A DNA stretch of 64,000 nt from an uncultured Phycisphaerales bacterium (GTDB lineage Bacteria; Planctomycetota; Phycisphaerae; Phycisphaerales; UBA1924), in NCBI GenBank assembly GCA_903929885.1, contig CAIYWI010000118.1, positions 19,518-83,517 of the forward strand, in the 5' to 3' direction. Each line of letters opens with the position of its first letter. Positions within the stretch are counted from its first letter, which is position 1. Shown piece after piece: positions 33,885 to 42,569 of this stretch. The notes under the pieces were generated by a model. It was not told where the DNA came from and made no database searches. It was given only the letters and a program-made list of their open reading frames with translations. Position numbers and translations under genes: made by a program.

Positions 33885-34726
33885 GCGAACGGGCAGCCGC
33901 CATGCGGGCATTTCTGGGGCCGGGCCTCTTCACCGGCATCGACGGTCGCATCGAGGTGGGCCCGCCGGGCCAACGCCTCGCGCTTCGACGCGGGATCACC
34001 GTCGCTTCGGTGGATGTGTCGCTCGTGAGCTCCGCGCCGACGCTCCCGGGCGTGCCCGCGGGCTTCCCCGTCCGCAACACCACGCTGCAGTTGTCGCCGG
34101 AGGTGAGCGTCGCGACGGTCGAGCACGTGCTCAGCGCGGCGGCCGGCCTGGGCCAGTGGGGCGCAACCCTTCATCTCGACGGCCCCGAGGTCCCGATCGA
34201 CGACGGATCGGCGCGAGTGTTCGCGACGATGCTCGCGGGCGCAGGGTCGGGCGACGTCGAACCGCTCGTGCCCCGCGAGGAGGTGACGGTGACGGAAGGC
34301 GCGGCCTCCATCGTCATTCGGCCGCGTCGCGAGCGAGGGCTGCGGTTCACCTACCGGCTCGACTACGGGCCGCAGTCGCCACTCAAGCCCCAAGAGGCGA
34401 CGTGGGAAGGGGATGCGGCCGAATATGTCGCCGAGGTGGCGCCGGCCCGAACCTTCTCGCTCGCGCACGAAGTGGCCTTCGCGCAGCGAGCGGGGCTCTT
34501 CACGAGGTTCTCCGCCCGCGACCTGCTGGTGATCGGCGACGACGGCCATCCGATCGACAACGCCTGGCGTTTCGGGAACGAGGCGGCGCGGCACAAACTG
34601 CTCGACCTGATCGGGGACCTTGCGCTTGTGGGCCGTCCGTTGCAGGCGGAGGTGACGGCGACGCGGTCGGGACACGCGTTGGCGCACCGCGCGTGTCGCG
34701 AGGTGCTGGCGGGGCTTGGCCGCTGA
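33881..34726 (+). CDS. lpxC: UDP-3-O-acyl-N-acetylglucosamine deacetylase
   Basis: The zinc enzyme that commits to lipid A synthesis; its presence implies a lipopolysaccharide-type outer membrane. The frame begins at GTG 33881, overlapping the upstream stop. The 281-residue product has the family's TGIDGRIEV-like opening, VATVEHVLSAAAGLGQWGAT (zinc His), VPIDDGSARVF, and NEAARHKLLDLIGDLALVG (zinc His and Asp). It is shorter than the E. coli enzyme (305), and ATG 33902 is an alternative start. The MCE protein gene follows after 38 bp, also an envelope gene. Confidence 0.92.
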   Translation: MSERAAAMRAFLGPGLFTGIDGRIEVGPPGQRLALRRGITVASVDVSLVSSAPTLPGVPAGFPVRNTTLQLSPEVSVATVEHVLSAAAGLGQWGATLHLDGPEVPIDDGSARVFATMLAGAGSGDVEPLVPREEVTVTEGAASIVIRPRRERGLRFTYRLDYGPQSPLKPQEATWEGDAAEYVAEVAPARTFSLAHEVAFAQRAGLFTRFSARDLLVIGDDGHPIDNAWRFGNEAARHKLLDLIGDLALVGRPLQAEVTATRSGHALAHRACREVLAGLGR

Positions 34727-34764
34727 CGACCGATGGCGGGCGATGGAGGCCCTATTCTTCGGCC

Positions 34765-36027
34765 ATGGCGAATCGCACGGCGCGAGACAACACCTTGGCG
34801 GGCTTCTTCGTGCTCGGGGGCATCGCCTTGGCCGTCTGGGCGAGCTTCCTGCTCGGTGAGCAGACGGGCCTGGGCGGGACGAGCCGCGTGACGGTGCAGT
34901 TCCCGGTGGGCGTGGGCTCGCACGGGCTCAAGCCCGGCGCGCTGGTGACGCTGGGCGGCCAGAAGATCGGCAATGTCGAGTCGATCGCCTTCTCGCCCAG
35001 CGGCGCAACGCCGACGCACGTGGACGTGGCGGTGGAACTGCCCAAGCAACTCAAGCTGATGAGCGACGCGGCGTTCACGCTGGAGCGGCCGCTGCTGGGC
35101 TCGATCTCGAGCATCAACATCACCAGCGGCGGCGGTTCGCAGGCGGCCACCGAACTGGCCGACGGCGCGGTGGTGGCCGGCGCACTCGCCCCGCCCGCGC
35201 TGCTCTCGCAGAGCGGCTTGGGCCCCGACGACATGGCGAACCTTCGCGATTCGCTCTCGTCGCTCGACAAGAGCATGGACCGCATCGCCACGCTGATCGA
35301 CGAGCGAAGCCCCGACATCGACAAGGGCATCGTCGACGCTCGCACGATCATCGCCGATCTCAAGGCGCGGATCGGACCGTGGTCGGACATGGTGGGGGCC
35401 ACGCTCGACAACGCGCATGCCGCGTCGGAACGCCTGCGGCCGATGGCCGACAAGGCGGGCTCGGTCATCGACGACGCCAAGAAGTTCATCGCCGGCGTGC
35501 AGGCGGTGGTCGACGACAATCGCGAGGCCATCCGCTCGGCCGTTTCCTCCATCGAGTCGGTGGCCTCGAAGGTGGACAAGCAGTTGCTGGCAGACCTCAC
35601 CACCTCGCTCGAATCCGCCACCAAGGCGCTCGAGTCGGTCGATCAGACCATCGCGAAAGTCTCGACGCTCGTCTCCTCCGAGACCCCGAACCTGCAGCGG
35701 ATGCTCGCGAATCTGCGGCTCATGTCCGACAACCTCAAGCTCACCGCCATCGAGGTCCGCTCGCAGCCGTGGCGATTGCTCCACCAGCCCACCCGCAAGG
35801 ACATGTCGACGCAGGTGCTCTACGACTCCACCCGCGCGTACGCGGAGGCCGGCAGCGACCTTCGTGCCGCGAGCGAATCGCTCCGCGCCCTCGTCGAGGC
35901 GCGCCAGGCGGGCATCGGCGATCAAGCAGCCATCGACGAGGCCTCCCGCCTCCTCGCCCGCACCGCCGAACACTACAAGACCGCCGAACGCGCGCTGCTC
36001 GACTTGCTGGTGAAGGAATCGAAGTGA
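34765..36027 (+). CDS. MCE/MlaD-family lipid-transport protein
   Basis: A 420-residue protein of the type that binds lipids in periplasmic transport between membranes. A single N-terminal membrane anchor (AGFFVLGGIALAVWASFLLG) is followed by one MCE domain (VTVQFPVGVGSHGLKPGALVT then LGGQKIGNVESI, with ERPLLGSISSINITSG). Long amphipathic helices make up residues about 150-420 (e.g. LRDSLSSLDKSMDRIATLID). ATG 34765 sits at the start of the basic segment before the anchor. No MlaE permease or MlaF ATPase is next to it. The 3' end abuts the REP array. Confidence 0.88.
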   Translation: MANRTARDNTLAGFFVLGGIALAVWASFLLGEQTGLGGTSRVTVQFPVGVGSHGLKPGALVTLGGQKIGNVESIAFSPSGATPTHVDVAVELPKQLKLMSDAAFTLERPLLGSISSINITSGGGSQAATELADGAVVAGALAPPALLSQSGLGPDDMANLRDSLSSLDKSMDRIATLIDERSPDIDKGIVDARTIIADLKARIGPWSDMVGATLDNAHAASERLRPMADKAGSVIDDAKKFIAGVQAVVDDNREAIRSAVSSIESVASKVDKQLLADLTTSLESATKALESVDQTIAKVSTLVSSETPNLQRMLANLRLMSDNLKLTAIEVRSQPWRLLHQPTRKDMSTQVLYDSTRAYAEAGSDLRAASESLRALVEARQAGIGDQAAIDEASRLLARTAEHYKTAERALLDLLVKESK

Positions 36028-36521
36028 CGGCCAAGGGCCCTCCGCCCGTCAGGGCGCACCAGACGTAGCCGTGGGCGCTGCGAGGCTTTGCGAGCAAGCC
36101 CACGGAAACGGGGACGCAACGCAACGGTCACGCCGCGCTGCCCGCGCCATCGCGCCCATCCCCATCTTCGCCCGCCAGGGCGCACCAGACGTAGCCGTGG
36201 GCGCTGCGAGGCTTTGCGAGCGAGCCCACGGAAACGGGGACGCAACGCAACGGTCGCGCCGCGCTGCCCGCGCCATCGCGCCCATCCCCATCTTCGCCCG
36301 CCAGGGCGCACCAAACGTAGCCGTGGGCGCTGCGAGGCTTTGCGAGCAAGCCCACGGGGACGAAAACGGGGACGGGAGACATTGCCTCGAATCCCGACAC
36401 GTCTTACCCATGCGGACAACGCACATCGTCATCGATCCGCATCATGTCTTCTCGACACGCACGCTCCACATCGGGCGCGACAACACCATCGCGCTCTTTG
36501 TTAGGGTTGCTTCAATCGCCC
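36028..36521. other. Non-coding REP region upstream of the RAYT gene
   Basis: A 494-bp gap holding the three-unit REP array and, from about 36380, a less GC-rich 140 bp with no gene leading into the RAYT start. No clear promoter hexamers are visible. Confidence 0.6.
36047..36357 (+). repeat. Tandem array of three alpha-type REP palindromes, 126-bp period
   Basis: Each unit reads GGGCGCACCAGAC, GTAG, then a palindrome with 8-bp arms CCGTGGGC/GCCCACGG around TGCGAGGCTTTGCGAGCA. Palindromes are at 36069-36105, 36195-36231 and 36321-36357; the spacer between units is also repeated. This is the 5' flank of the RAYT gene. The third unit diverges after its palindrome. Confidence 0.85.
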
Positions 36522-36956
36522 ATGCCAAACTCGTGGACCGAGATCTACTCCCACATCCTATTCAGCACCAAACATCGGCATCCGATGATCAATGCCGAGT
36601 GGGAACCACGCCTCCACGCGTTCATCGCCGGTGTTGTCCGCGACCTTGAAGCGACACCCATCGAGATCAACGGAATGTCCGACCACATGCACCTGTTCCT
36701 GAGATTTCCCCCTCAACTGGCGCTCGTGGATTTGGTTCGCCATGTCAAGGCGCGTAGTTCGAAGTGGGTTCATCAGTCGATCGCGGGCCAACACGATTTC
36801 GGTTGGCAGGATGGTTACGGCGGCTTCACGGTCAGCAAGACAGCGGTTGACAGTGTCGGCCAGTACGTGCGCGACCAGAAGGCCCATCATGCCACATTGA
36901 CGTTTGAGGAGGAATGGCAGAGGTTCTTGAAACGTGTTCGGCGTGAGGATCGGTGA
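36522..36956 (+). CDS. REP-associated tyrosine transposase (Y1/IS200-like, RAYT)
   Basis: RAYTs are single-strand DNA HUH nucleases that recognise REP palindromes. The 144-residue product starts MPNSWTEIYSHILFSTKHRH at ATG 36522, as Y1 proteins do; the upstream frame to 36444 is unlike the family. The metal-binding HUH is H55-M-H57 in SDHMHLFLRF. The catalytic Tyr is Y115 with Q119 in QYVRDQKAHH, and FGWQDGYGGFTVS is the usual strand before it. All active-site residues are present, so it should be functional. It is flanked by inverted REPs (three upstream, two downstream), the layout of known RAYT-REP loci. The RAYT group needs phylogeny. Confidence 0.9.
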   Translation: MPNSWTEIYSHILFSTKHRHPMINAEWEPRLHAFIAGVVRDLEATPIEINGMSDHMHLFLRFPPQLALVDLVRHVKARSSKWVHQSIAGQHDFGWQDGYGGFTVSKTAVDSVGQYVRDQKAHHATLTFEEEWQRFLKRVRREDR

Positions 36957-37054
36957 GGTCCGAGAGTCCGAGCGCTGGTGTGGCTGGTTCGGTCGTTGAG
37001 GGCAGCACAATTCCGAAGCCATTCCGTAGTTGCGCTGCGTTCGCGTCGCCGTTT

Positions 37055-37107
37055 CCGTGGGCTCGCTCGCAAAGCCTCGCAGCGCCCACGGCTACGTCTG
37101 GTGCGCC
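37055..37107 (-). repeat. Alpha-type REP R4, inverted
   Basis: Palindrome CCGTGGGC/GCCCACGG at 37055-37091 with head GTAG on the minus strand (CTAC, 37092-37095), followed by the shared GTCTGGTGCGCC. Opposite orientation to the array at 36047. Confidence 0.85.
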
Positions 37108-37186
37108 CTGACGGGCGAGGATGGGGATGGACGCGATGACGCGGGTGGGGCGGCGCGACCGTTGACGCCCGACCCCGTGCCCGTGC

Positions 37187-37239
37187 CCGTGGGCTCGCTC
37201 GCAAAGCCTCGCTGCGCCCGCGGCTACGTCTGGTGCGCC
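37187..37239 (-). repeat. Alpha-type REP R5, inverted
   Basis: Arms CCGTGGGC/GCCCGCGG at 37187-37223, with CTAC (GTAG on the minus strand) at 37224-37227. One arm base differs from R4. Spacing to R4 is 132 bp, close to the 126-bp period upstream. Confidence 0.8.
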
Positions 37240-37282
37240 TTGGCAGGCGAAAGCCGGCAAGCATGCGGGCGAAACGCCGCGT

Positions 37283-40261
37283 TCACCACGCCAGCGGCGT
37301 CAGCCATGCCTTGGCGAGATCGTCCACCGACGCTCGCAGCGAGGCCTGGGGCCAGGTCAGTTCGCCCGTCGCGTCGACGGTGCCCAGCATCGCGTGCGGC
37401 ACATCGCCGAGCAGCGTTCGCACCTTCGCCACGTCGCAAGCCGCCACCTCGAGGACGTAGCGACTGGGCGTCTCGGCGAACGCCAGCTCCCACGCCTTGA
37501 GCGAGCCCGGATCGATCGACAATGCCGCACCCAGCGGCTTGCCCGCTCCGGTGGTGGCGATGAGCATCTCGGCCACGGCGACGAGCATGCCGCCGTCCGA
37601 GCAGTCGTGCGCCGCCTTCACGAGCCCCTGCGCGATGCACGAGGCGACAGCCTTGGCGGTCGCCGGGCCGACCTTGAGGTCGGTGCGAGGGAAGGGCGCG
37701 CCGTTGTCGCCAAAGAGCTGCGCGAAGTGGCTGCCACCGATGTCGCCGGTGGTGCGGCCCACGAGCAGCAGCGCGTTGCCAGGGGACTTGGCGTCCATCG
37801 TCACGGCCTTGTTGACGTCTTGCACGATGCCCATGCCGGTGATGAGCAGCGTGGGCGGGATCTCGATGACGCGCTTCTCGCCCGTGGCGGGGTCTTGGTA
37901 GCGGAGCTGGTTGTTGAGCGAGTCCTTGCCGCTGACAAAGGGCGTGCGATAGGCCATCGCGCCGTCGTAGCACGCCTCGGCCGCGCGAACGAGCGTGCCG
38001 AGGTTCTCGGGCTTCTCGCAACTGGGCCAGCAGAAGTTGTCGAGGATGGCGATGCGGGTCGGATCGGCTCCCGTGCACACGAGGTTGCGAACGCACTCGT
38101 CGATGCCCGCGAGCGTCGTGAGGTACGGGTCGCCGCCGTACGTGCGCTGCGACACGTGATTGGTCGAGGGCACGCCGCCGTGGATCTGCAGGCCGCAGCC
38201 CAGCGCGACGCCCCGGCCACTTCCGGCTACCGGCTCGATCACCGCCGCGTCGCTGGGCCCGCGCCCGCCGGGGCCGCACAGGGGCTTGACCACGGTGTTG
38301 CCCTGCACCTCGTGATCGTACTGACGCACGATCCAGTGCTTGCTCGCGATGTTGGGGTGCGACAGGAGCGAACGCAGCGCCTCGCCGGTCGCGGGCGCGG
38401 TCACCGGCGCGGTCTGGGCCTTGGGGGCCGACCACGTCGCCTCGCGCAGGGGCTGCGGGATGCCCTCGTGAAGCAGCCGCATCGGCATGCGACCGACCTC
38501 GACGCCCTTGTACCGCAAGATGAGCTCGGCGCCCGGCGTCCCGAAGACGCCAAGGTCGGCGAGTTCCACGCCCTCTTCCTCGCAGATCTTGGCCATGGCG
38601 GGCACCTTGTCGGGCGCCACCGCGAGGACCATCCGCTCCTGGGCCTCGCTGATCCAGATCTCGGTGTACGAGAGACCCGCGTACTTCAGCGGTGCGCGCT
38701 CGAGTTCGACCTGCGCGCCCAGCTCCGCGCCCATCTCGCCCACCGCCGACGAGAAGCCCCCCGCGCCGCAGTCGGTGATGCCGTGATAGAGCCCCGCCGC
38801 CCGCGCCCGCAAGATCGCGTCGAGCGTCCGCTTCTCCTCGATGGCGTTGCCGATCTGCACCGCGTGCGAGAACTCCGACGCCGCCGTCGACTCCAGTTCC
38901 GCCGACGAGAACGTCGCGCCGTGGATGCCGTCGCGGCCCGTGCGGCCGCCCAGCGCGATGATCCGGTCGCCCGCCTTCGCGCCGCCCTTGACGTGCGTGC
39001 GAGGAATGAGCCCGATGCACCCGCAGAAGACCAAGGGATTGCCCACGAAGCGGTCGTTGAAGTGCACCGCGCCGTTCACCGTCGGGATGCCCATCCGGTT
39101 GCCGTAGTCGCGCACGCCGCTCACCACGTCCGTCAGGATGCGCCTTGGGTGCAGCGTGCCCGGAGGCAACGCGGCGGCGCCTTCGCCCCACGCGTTGGGG
39201 AAGCCCACGCAGAAGACGTCCGTGCTCGCGATGGGCTTGGCGCCAAGGCCGGTGCCGATGATGTCGCGAATGCACCCGCCGATGCCCGTCGCGCTTCCGC
39301 CGTAGGGCTCGAGCGCGCTGGGGTGGTTGTGCGTCTCCACCTTGATGCACACGCCCCATGTGTCGTCCAGCGCGATGACGCCCGAGTTGTCCTTGAAGAC
39401 CGAGAGCGTCCAGTCGACGCCCTGTGCGATCAGGTCGAAGGTCGCCGCCGCCACCGTCCGCTTCAGGAGGTTGTCGATCACCACCGAGCCGTCGGGCTCG
39501 GTCGCGTGCCCCGCGCGGCCCGCCAGGTTCATCACGCCCTGCCCGCCCTGCTCGCGATACCGCACGCGGCTCTTGAGCGTCTTGTGCACGCAGTGCTCCG
39601 ACCACGTCTGCGCCAGCGTCTCGAGCTCGATGTCCCGCGGCTCGCGCCCCAGCCGCCGATACTCGGCCTGGATCGTCTTCATCTCCTCCAGACTCAGGAA
39701 GAGGTGCGCCTCGCGAGACAACTTCGTCAACTGCTCGTCCGTCAGGTCGCGCAGCGGCACCTGCCCCACCTTCAACTCGTAGTCGTGCCCCTTGGGAAGG
39801 TGCGAGGGCGTCCACGCGCCCTTGGTGATCTGGTGCACCACGCCGTTGGCCAGTTCGCGGCTCGCGAATGCGTGGGCGTCATCCACCCCCACGCCCGACA
39901 GGTCGTAGCGAACGCCTGTCGACACCGCCACGTCCACGCCCAGCAGCGTCTTGAGCCCCTCGCGCACCGATTGTGCCGCAGGATCCATCACGCCCGGCAA
40001 CGGATGCACCTCGATGACCGCCGCACCCGACGCGGGCGCCTGACCCAGCGTGGCCACCTCGACGACGGGGTCGGCCAACAGACCCGATGCCGCCTTGCCC
40101 AACGCCTCGGCACCGAGCCCGCCCTCGAGCAGGTAGACCTTCGCGCTGCTCACCGAGGCCACGGAAAGACCCGCCGCCTTCGCGCGGCGATGGACGGCCT
40201 CGGCCCGCGGATCCGACGCTCCCTGACGGGTCCTGACCTCGATGCGATGCAGTGTCGACAT
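37283..40261 (-). CDS. purL: Phosphoribosylformylglycinamidine synthase, PurS-PurL fusion
   Basis: Converts FGAR to FGAM in purine synthesis. The 992-residue product is longer than PurL (about 740) because of two N-terminal PurS-like modules: HRIEVRTRQGASDPRAEAVH with SSAKVYLLEG, and AVIEVHPLPGVMDPAAQSVR with VSTGVRYDLSG. The PurL body begins at LSLEEMKTIQAEYRRLGREP with QTWSEHCVHKT. It continues with VKVETHNHPSALEPYGGSAT, GGCIRDIIGTG and a second AIRS-type half. No glutaminase domain is present at the C-terminus, so a separate PurQ must exist. ATG 40261 is the first start of the PurS-like domain. Divergent from the nucleotidyltransferase gene. Confidence 0.95.
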   Translation of the reverse strand: MSTLHRIEVRTRQGASDPRAEAVHRRAKAAGLSVASVSSAKVYLLEGGLGAEALGKAASGLLADPVVEVATLGQAPASGAAVIEVHPLPGVMDPAAQSVREGLKTLLGVDVAVSTGVRYDLSGVGVDDAHAFASRELANGVVHQITKGAWTPSHLPKGHDYELKVGQVPLRDLTDEQLTKLSREAHLFLSLEEMKTIQAEYRRLGREPRDIELETLAQTWSEHCVHKTLKSRVRYREQGGQGVMNLAGRAGHATEPDGSVVIDNLLKRTVAAATFDLIAQGVDWTLSVFKDNSGVIALDDTWGVCIKVETHNHPSALEPYGGSATGIGGCIRDIIGTGLGAKPIASTDVFCVGFPNAWGEGAAALPPGTLHPRRILTDVVSGVRDYGNRMGIPTVNGAVHFNDRFVGNPLVFCGCIGLIPRTHVKGGAKAGDRIIALGGRTGRDGIHGATFSSAELESTAASEFSHAVQIGNAIEEKRTLDAILRARAAGLYHGITDCGAGGFSSAVGEMGAELGAQVELERAPLKYAGLSYTEIWISEAQERMVLAVAPDKVPAMAKICEEEGVELADLGVFGTPGAELILRYKGVEVGRMPMRLLHEGIPQPLREATWSAPKAQTAPVTAPATGEALRSLLSHPNIASKHWIVRQYDHEVQGNTVVKPLCGPGGRGPSDAAVIEPVAGSGRGVALGCGLQIHGGVPSTNHVSQRTYGGDPYLTTLAGIDECVRNLVCTGADPTRIAILDNFCWPSCEKPENLGTLVRAAEACYDGAMAYRTPFVSGKDSLNNQLRYQDPATGEKRVIEIPPTLLITGMGIVQDVNKAVTMDAKSPGNALLLVGRTTGDIGGSHFAQLFGDNGAPFPRTDLKVGPATAKAVASCIAQGLVKAAHDCSDGGMLVAVAEMLIATTGAGKPLGAALSIDPGSLKAWELAFAETPSRYVLEVAACDVAKVRTLLGDVPHAMLGTVDATGELTWPQASLRASVDDLAKAWLTPLAW

Positions 40262-40350
40262 GATGCCGCAGGATAGGAGCGAACGGGCGATTTCTTGGGT
40301 CGCGGACGCCAACAGCACGATTGATTGGTGTATGTTTGGATCTTTTTGCG

Positions 40351-40379
40351 TTGCTTTGATCGGGTTTTATTGGTATGCT
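40351..40379 (+). promoter_or_regulatory. Sigma70-like promoter of the nucleotidyltransferase/winged-helix pair
   Basis: TTGCTT (40351-40356), 17-bp spacer, TATGCT (40374-40379), in an unusually AT-rich stretch (about 40318-40392). Transcription would begin about 5 nt before ATG 40392, so the mRNA would be almost leaderless. Confidence 0.6.
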
Positions 40380-40390
40380 TTCAGCATACC
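40372..40390. promoter_or_regulatory. Perfect inverted repeat overlapping the -10 element, likely operator
   Basis: GGTATGC (40372-40378) and GCATACC (40384-40390) separated by 5 bp. One arm contains most of the -10 hexamer and the other ends one base before ATG 40392. A protein bound here would block the promoter, the usual design for toxin-antitoxin autoregulation. Confidence 0.65.
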
Positions 40391-40391
40391 T

Positions 40392-40952
40392 ATGGGAGCC
40401 CTCGATTCCAACATGGCTCTTGTGGCGCTTCGTGCCACCGGTCGTGCCCTCGAGGCGGATGGAGAGACCGAACCGATCGTCGTCATCCTCGCCGGGAGCG
40501 TCGCCGGGTTGTTGTCAGGCGGTCTGGCCGCTGCTCGAACGACGGATGACTGCGACGTCATCTGGTCGAACCCGCGCGAAGGGTGGGGGGTCGTCGAACA
40601 CGCGGCACGGCGGGTGGCCGACCAACTGGGCTTGCCACCATCATGGCTCAACGACTCATGTCGCATGCACGCGTGGTCGCTGCCCATCGGATGGCGAACC
40701 CGTTGCGAACCGGTGGAACGCATCGGCCCGCTCGACATCCTTCGTCTCGCGCGGTTCGACCTGATGGCTTCCAAGATCATCGCAGCGCCGCAGCGGCCCC
40801 ACGACCTCGAAGATCTCATCCACCTGAAGCCGACCCGCGAGGAGTTGCAGGAACTTGCCGCCCACGTTCGCCGGCTCGCGGCCGAAGATCTCGACCGACG
40901 TTCATTCAAGGATCAGTTGGACATCATCGAGCATCTGCGAGGCCTCGCATGA
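40392..40952 (+). CDS. DUF6036/AbiEii-like nucleotidyltransferase
   Basis: A 186-residue protein with a minimal nucleotidyltransferase fold: VVILAGSVAGLLSGG (the G-S step), TTDDCDVIW (D-x-D metal pair), LPPSWLNDSCRMHA as in DUF6036 proteins, and DILRLARFDLMASKIIAAPQ then RPHDLEDLIHL, shared with AbiEii-type toxins. ATG 40392 is chosen because the promoter and palindrome end just before it. Its TGA overlaps the next ATG (ATGA). It is probably the toxin or effector of a two-gene module with autoregulation; toxicity is inferred only from the family. Confidence 0.75.
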   Translation: MGALDSNMALVALRATGRALEADGETEPIVVILAGSVAGLLSGGLAAARTTDDCDVIWSNPREGWGVVEHAARRVADQLGLPPSWLNDSCRMHAWSLPIGWRTRCEPVERIGPLDILRLARFDLMASKIIAAPQRPHDLEDLIHLKPTREELQELAAHVRRLAAEDLDRRSFKDQLDIIEHLRGLA

Positions 40953-41701
40953 CGATCAACCCTGCGCACGCGATCGAAGCCGACTGGGCCAAGCTTGGCG
41001 TGCTCTTCTCGACGCCGCCATCGAGCGTCACGCCGGATATCGAGCGGCTGCTGCTTCGAACCGCCCTCGCGGCGTCCGGTCACGCTCGACTGGTTGCCAT
41101 GGCCGCAACATGGCTGGTCGTTCACGGCCACGCGGTGGCTCGCCACCGTCTCAAACGGCTCGTCGCGAGCGACCTCGGGCCCGACGCTCGCGCCGTGCTC
41201 GGATTCATCATCGACTCCGCGCTCGAACGGGGCGCCACCAAGCGACTTGCCATCGTGCTTGATGCCTGCAGGGCCGCGGCCGTGCCGGGGCCCTTGCACG
41301 AACTCCAGCGCCACCACCCTGGCCTTCACGACATGGCCCGACGCAACGCATGCCCACTCTCGATCAAGTGGGGCGTGTGGTTCCCGACCATCGAACCGAC
41401 CTACGACGCCATTCGTCCGGCCACCTGGGTGCATGCCGCCAACCCCGGCTTTCATGCTCGCGCCGTGCGCAAGGGCGACCTGCGGTGCAGCATCATCGAA
41501 TCGCTCCGCCTTGACGTCGGCGGCATGATCTGCTCCGAGAACGCCCTCGCTCGGCTCAGCGGGGCCAGTCGGGCTGCATTGCACAAGGCCTTGGACGCGC
41601 TCGATCGCGAAGGCGAGATCATCCGACCGCCGCGTGGACCCCACCGCCGCGATCAATCCGTCCAACTCGCTCGTGCGGTGCGCGGAACTTCCGTTGCATG
41701 A
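40949..41701 (+). CDS. Winged-helix partner protein of the nucleotidyltransferase
   Basis: A 250-residue basic/helical protein translated from the ATGA overlap. The first part is helical (ERLLLRTALAASGHARLVAM, TKRLAIVLDACRAAAV), like AbiEi or ARM-type helical domains. The C-terminus carries a winged-helix-like segment, ENALARLSGASRAALHKALD then ALDREGEIIRPPRGPHRR, well suited to DNA binding. It may repress the pair through the palindrome at 40372 and neutralise the upstream enzyme. In classical AbiE the regulator gene comes first and has an N-terminal wHTH, so this order is reversed. The family itself is not recognised. Confidence 0.65.
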   Translation: MTINPAHAIEADWAKLGVLFSTPPSSVTPDIERLLLRTALAASGHARLVAMAATWLVVHGHAVARHRLKRLVASDLGPDARAVLGFIIDSALERGATKRLAIVLDACRAAAVPGPLHELQRHHPGLHDMARRNACPLSIKWGVWFPTIEPTYDAIRPATWVHAANPGFHARAVRKGDLRCSIIESLRLDVGGMICSENALARLSGASRAALHKALDALDREGEIIRPPRGPHRRDQSVQLARAVRGTSVA

Positions 41702-41752
41702 CGACCATCGCGGGCCTGCACCACCTCGGCCCTGCGGGCGCTACCGTCCCTC

Positions 41753-42262
41753 ATGGACCCCTGCACCACCTGTCGCGATGCGCACGCTTGGCTCCGCTGG
41801 CTCATCGGCCGAACGCTCGGCGCGTGCGACGGCCTCTCGCACGAGGAGTTGCACCGCGCATTCCCCATCGGCATCGGCAGCGTGCACGCCACGCTGGTGC
41901 ACCTCGCCGGCGCGGAACGCATCTGGATCTGCGTGCTCGAGAACGACGACGCGGGCGTGGTGATGCCTCAGCCCACCGACCTGCCCGACCTTGCCGCCAT
42001 CCGCGCCCACCTCGCGGCGACCCGCGCCCGCTGGGACGCGTATCTCGCGCGACTCACGCCAGCCGAACTCGATCGCGTGGTCGAGCGACACCGCGACGGC
42101 CGCGTCTTCCGCCAGAAGGCCGGCGACGCGATCATGCAGGTGCCCACGCACGCCCTCTACCACAACGCGCAGCTTTCGTTCATGTTCCGCTCGATGGGCC
42201 GCTCGCTGCCCGATTCGTCGTGGATCCTCTGGGGTCGCGAACGAGTTGCTCAAACGGCATGA
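41753..42262 (+). CDS. DinB/YfiT-like four-helix metalloprotein
   Basis: A 169-residue protein of the DinB superfamily, which includes metal-dependent thiol S-transferases and many uncharacterised members. Four long helices and three probable metal His are visible: IGSVHATLVHLAGAERIWIC, then QVPTHALYHNAQLSFMFRSM. ATG 41753 precedes MDPCTTCRDAHAWLRWLIGR, a typical first helix. Substrate is unknown. It is convergent with the LpoB-type gene, and the 0.5-kb gap after it is filled with REPs and module A. Confidence 0.8.
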   Translation: MDPCTTCRDAHAWLRWLIGRTLGACDGLSHEELHRAFPIGIGSVHATLVHLAGAERIWICVLENDDAGVVMPQPTDLPDLAAIRAHLAATRARWDAYLARLTPAELDRVVERHRDGRVFRQKAGDAIMQVPTHALYHNAQLSFMFRSMGRSLPDSSWILWGRERVAQTA

Positions 42263-42352
42263 TCGGCCAGTCGCGACGCTGGAGACACGCCTCAACCCCA
42301 CGACAACGCACGTCGCCCCGAAGCGGGCGAAGACCCGTGTGTCCCGCCCGAC

Positions 42353-42408
42353 AGGGCGCACCAGTCGTAGCCGTGGTGCGCTGCCCGGCTTTGCGGGCAA
42401 GCCCACGG
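42353..42408 (+). repeat. Beta-type REP R6
   Basis: Starts AGGGCGCACCAGTC, head GTAG (42367-42370), then arms CCGTGG/CCACGG (42371-42376, 42403-42408) around a GCCCGGCTTTGCGGGC core. Same orientation as the 36-kb array. Confidence 0.85.
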
Positions 42409-42569
42409 ACGATGCGTCGATCCGCGCACCCCGACGCGACCTCGCGATGATGTCCATGTCCGCTGCACATCGCGCGAGCGCTTCACATCAATGTCGCAGG
42501 TCGCAGGTCCGACCCGGCCTCGCGCGATTCAACGCTCATGCCTCATGCCACGTCGCACGCCCTCCGCGT

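Larger units (their letters stand above)
36957..37282. other. Non-coding region with REPs between RAYT and purL
   Basis: A 326-bp gap between convergent genes, holding two alpha-type REPs in inverted orientation relative to the upstream array. Nothing else is recognisable. Confidence 0.65.

Noticed and set aside
26030..36357. Shared 126-bp period of the WD40 DNA repeats and the REP array
   Set aside because: The sequences are unrelated; 126 bp in the kinase follows from 42-residue WD40 blades. The match is taken as coincidence.
36061..37239. CRISPR array
   Set aside because: Units are 126 bp with spacers that are themselves repeated, the palindromes are REP-like, and no cas gene is present.
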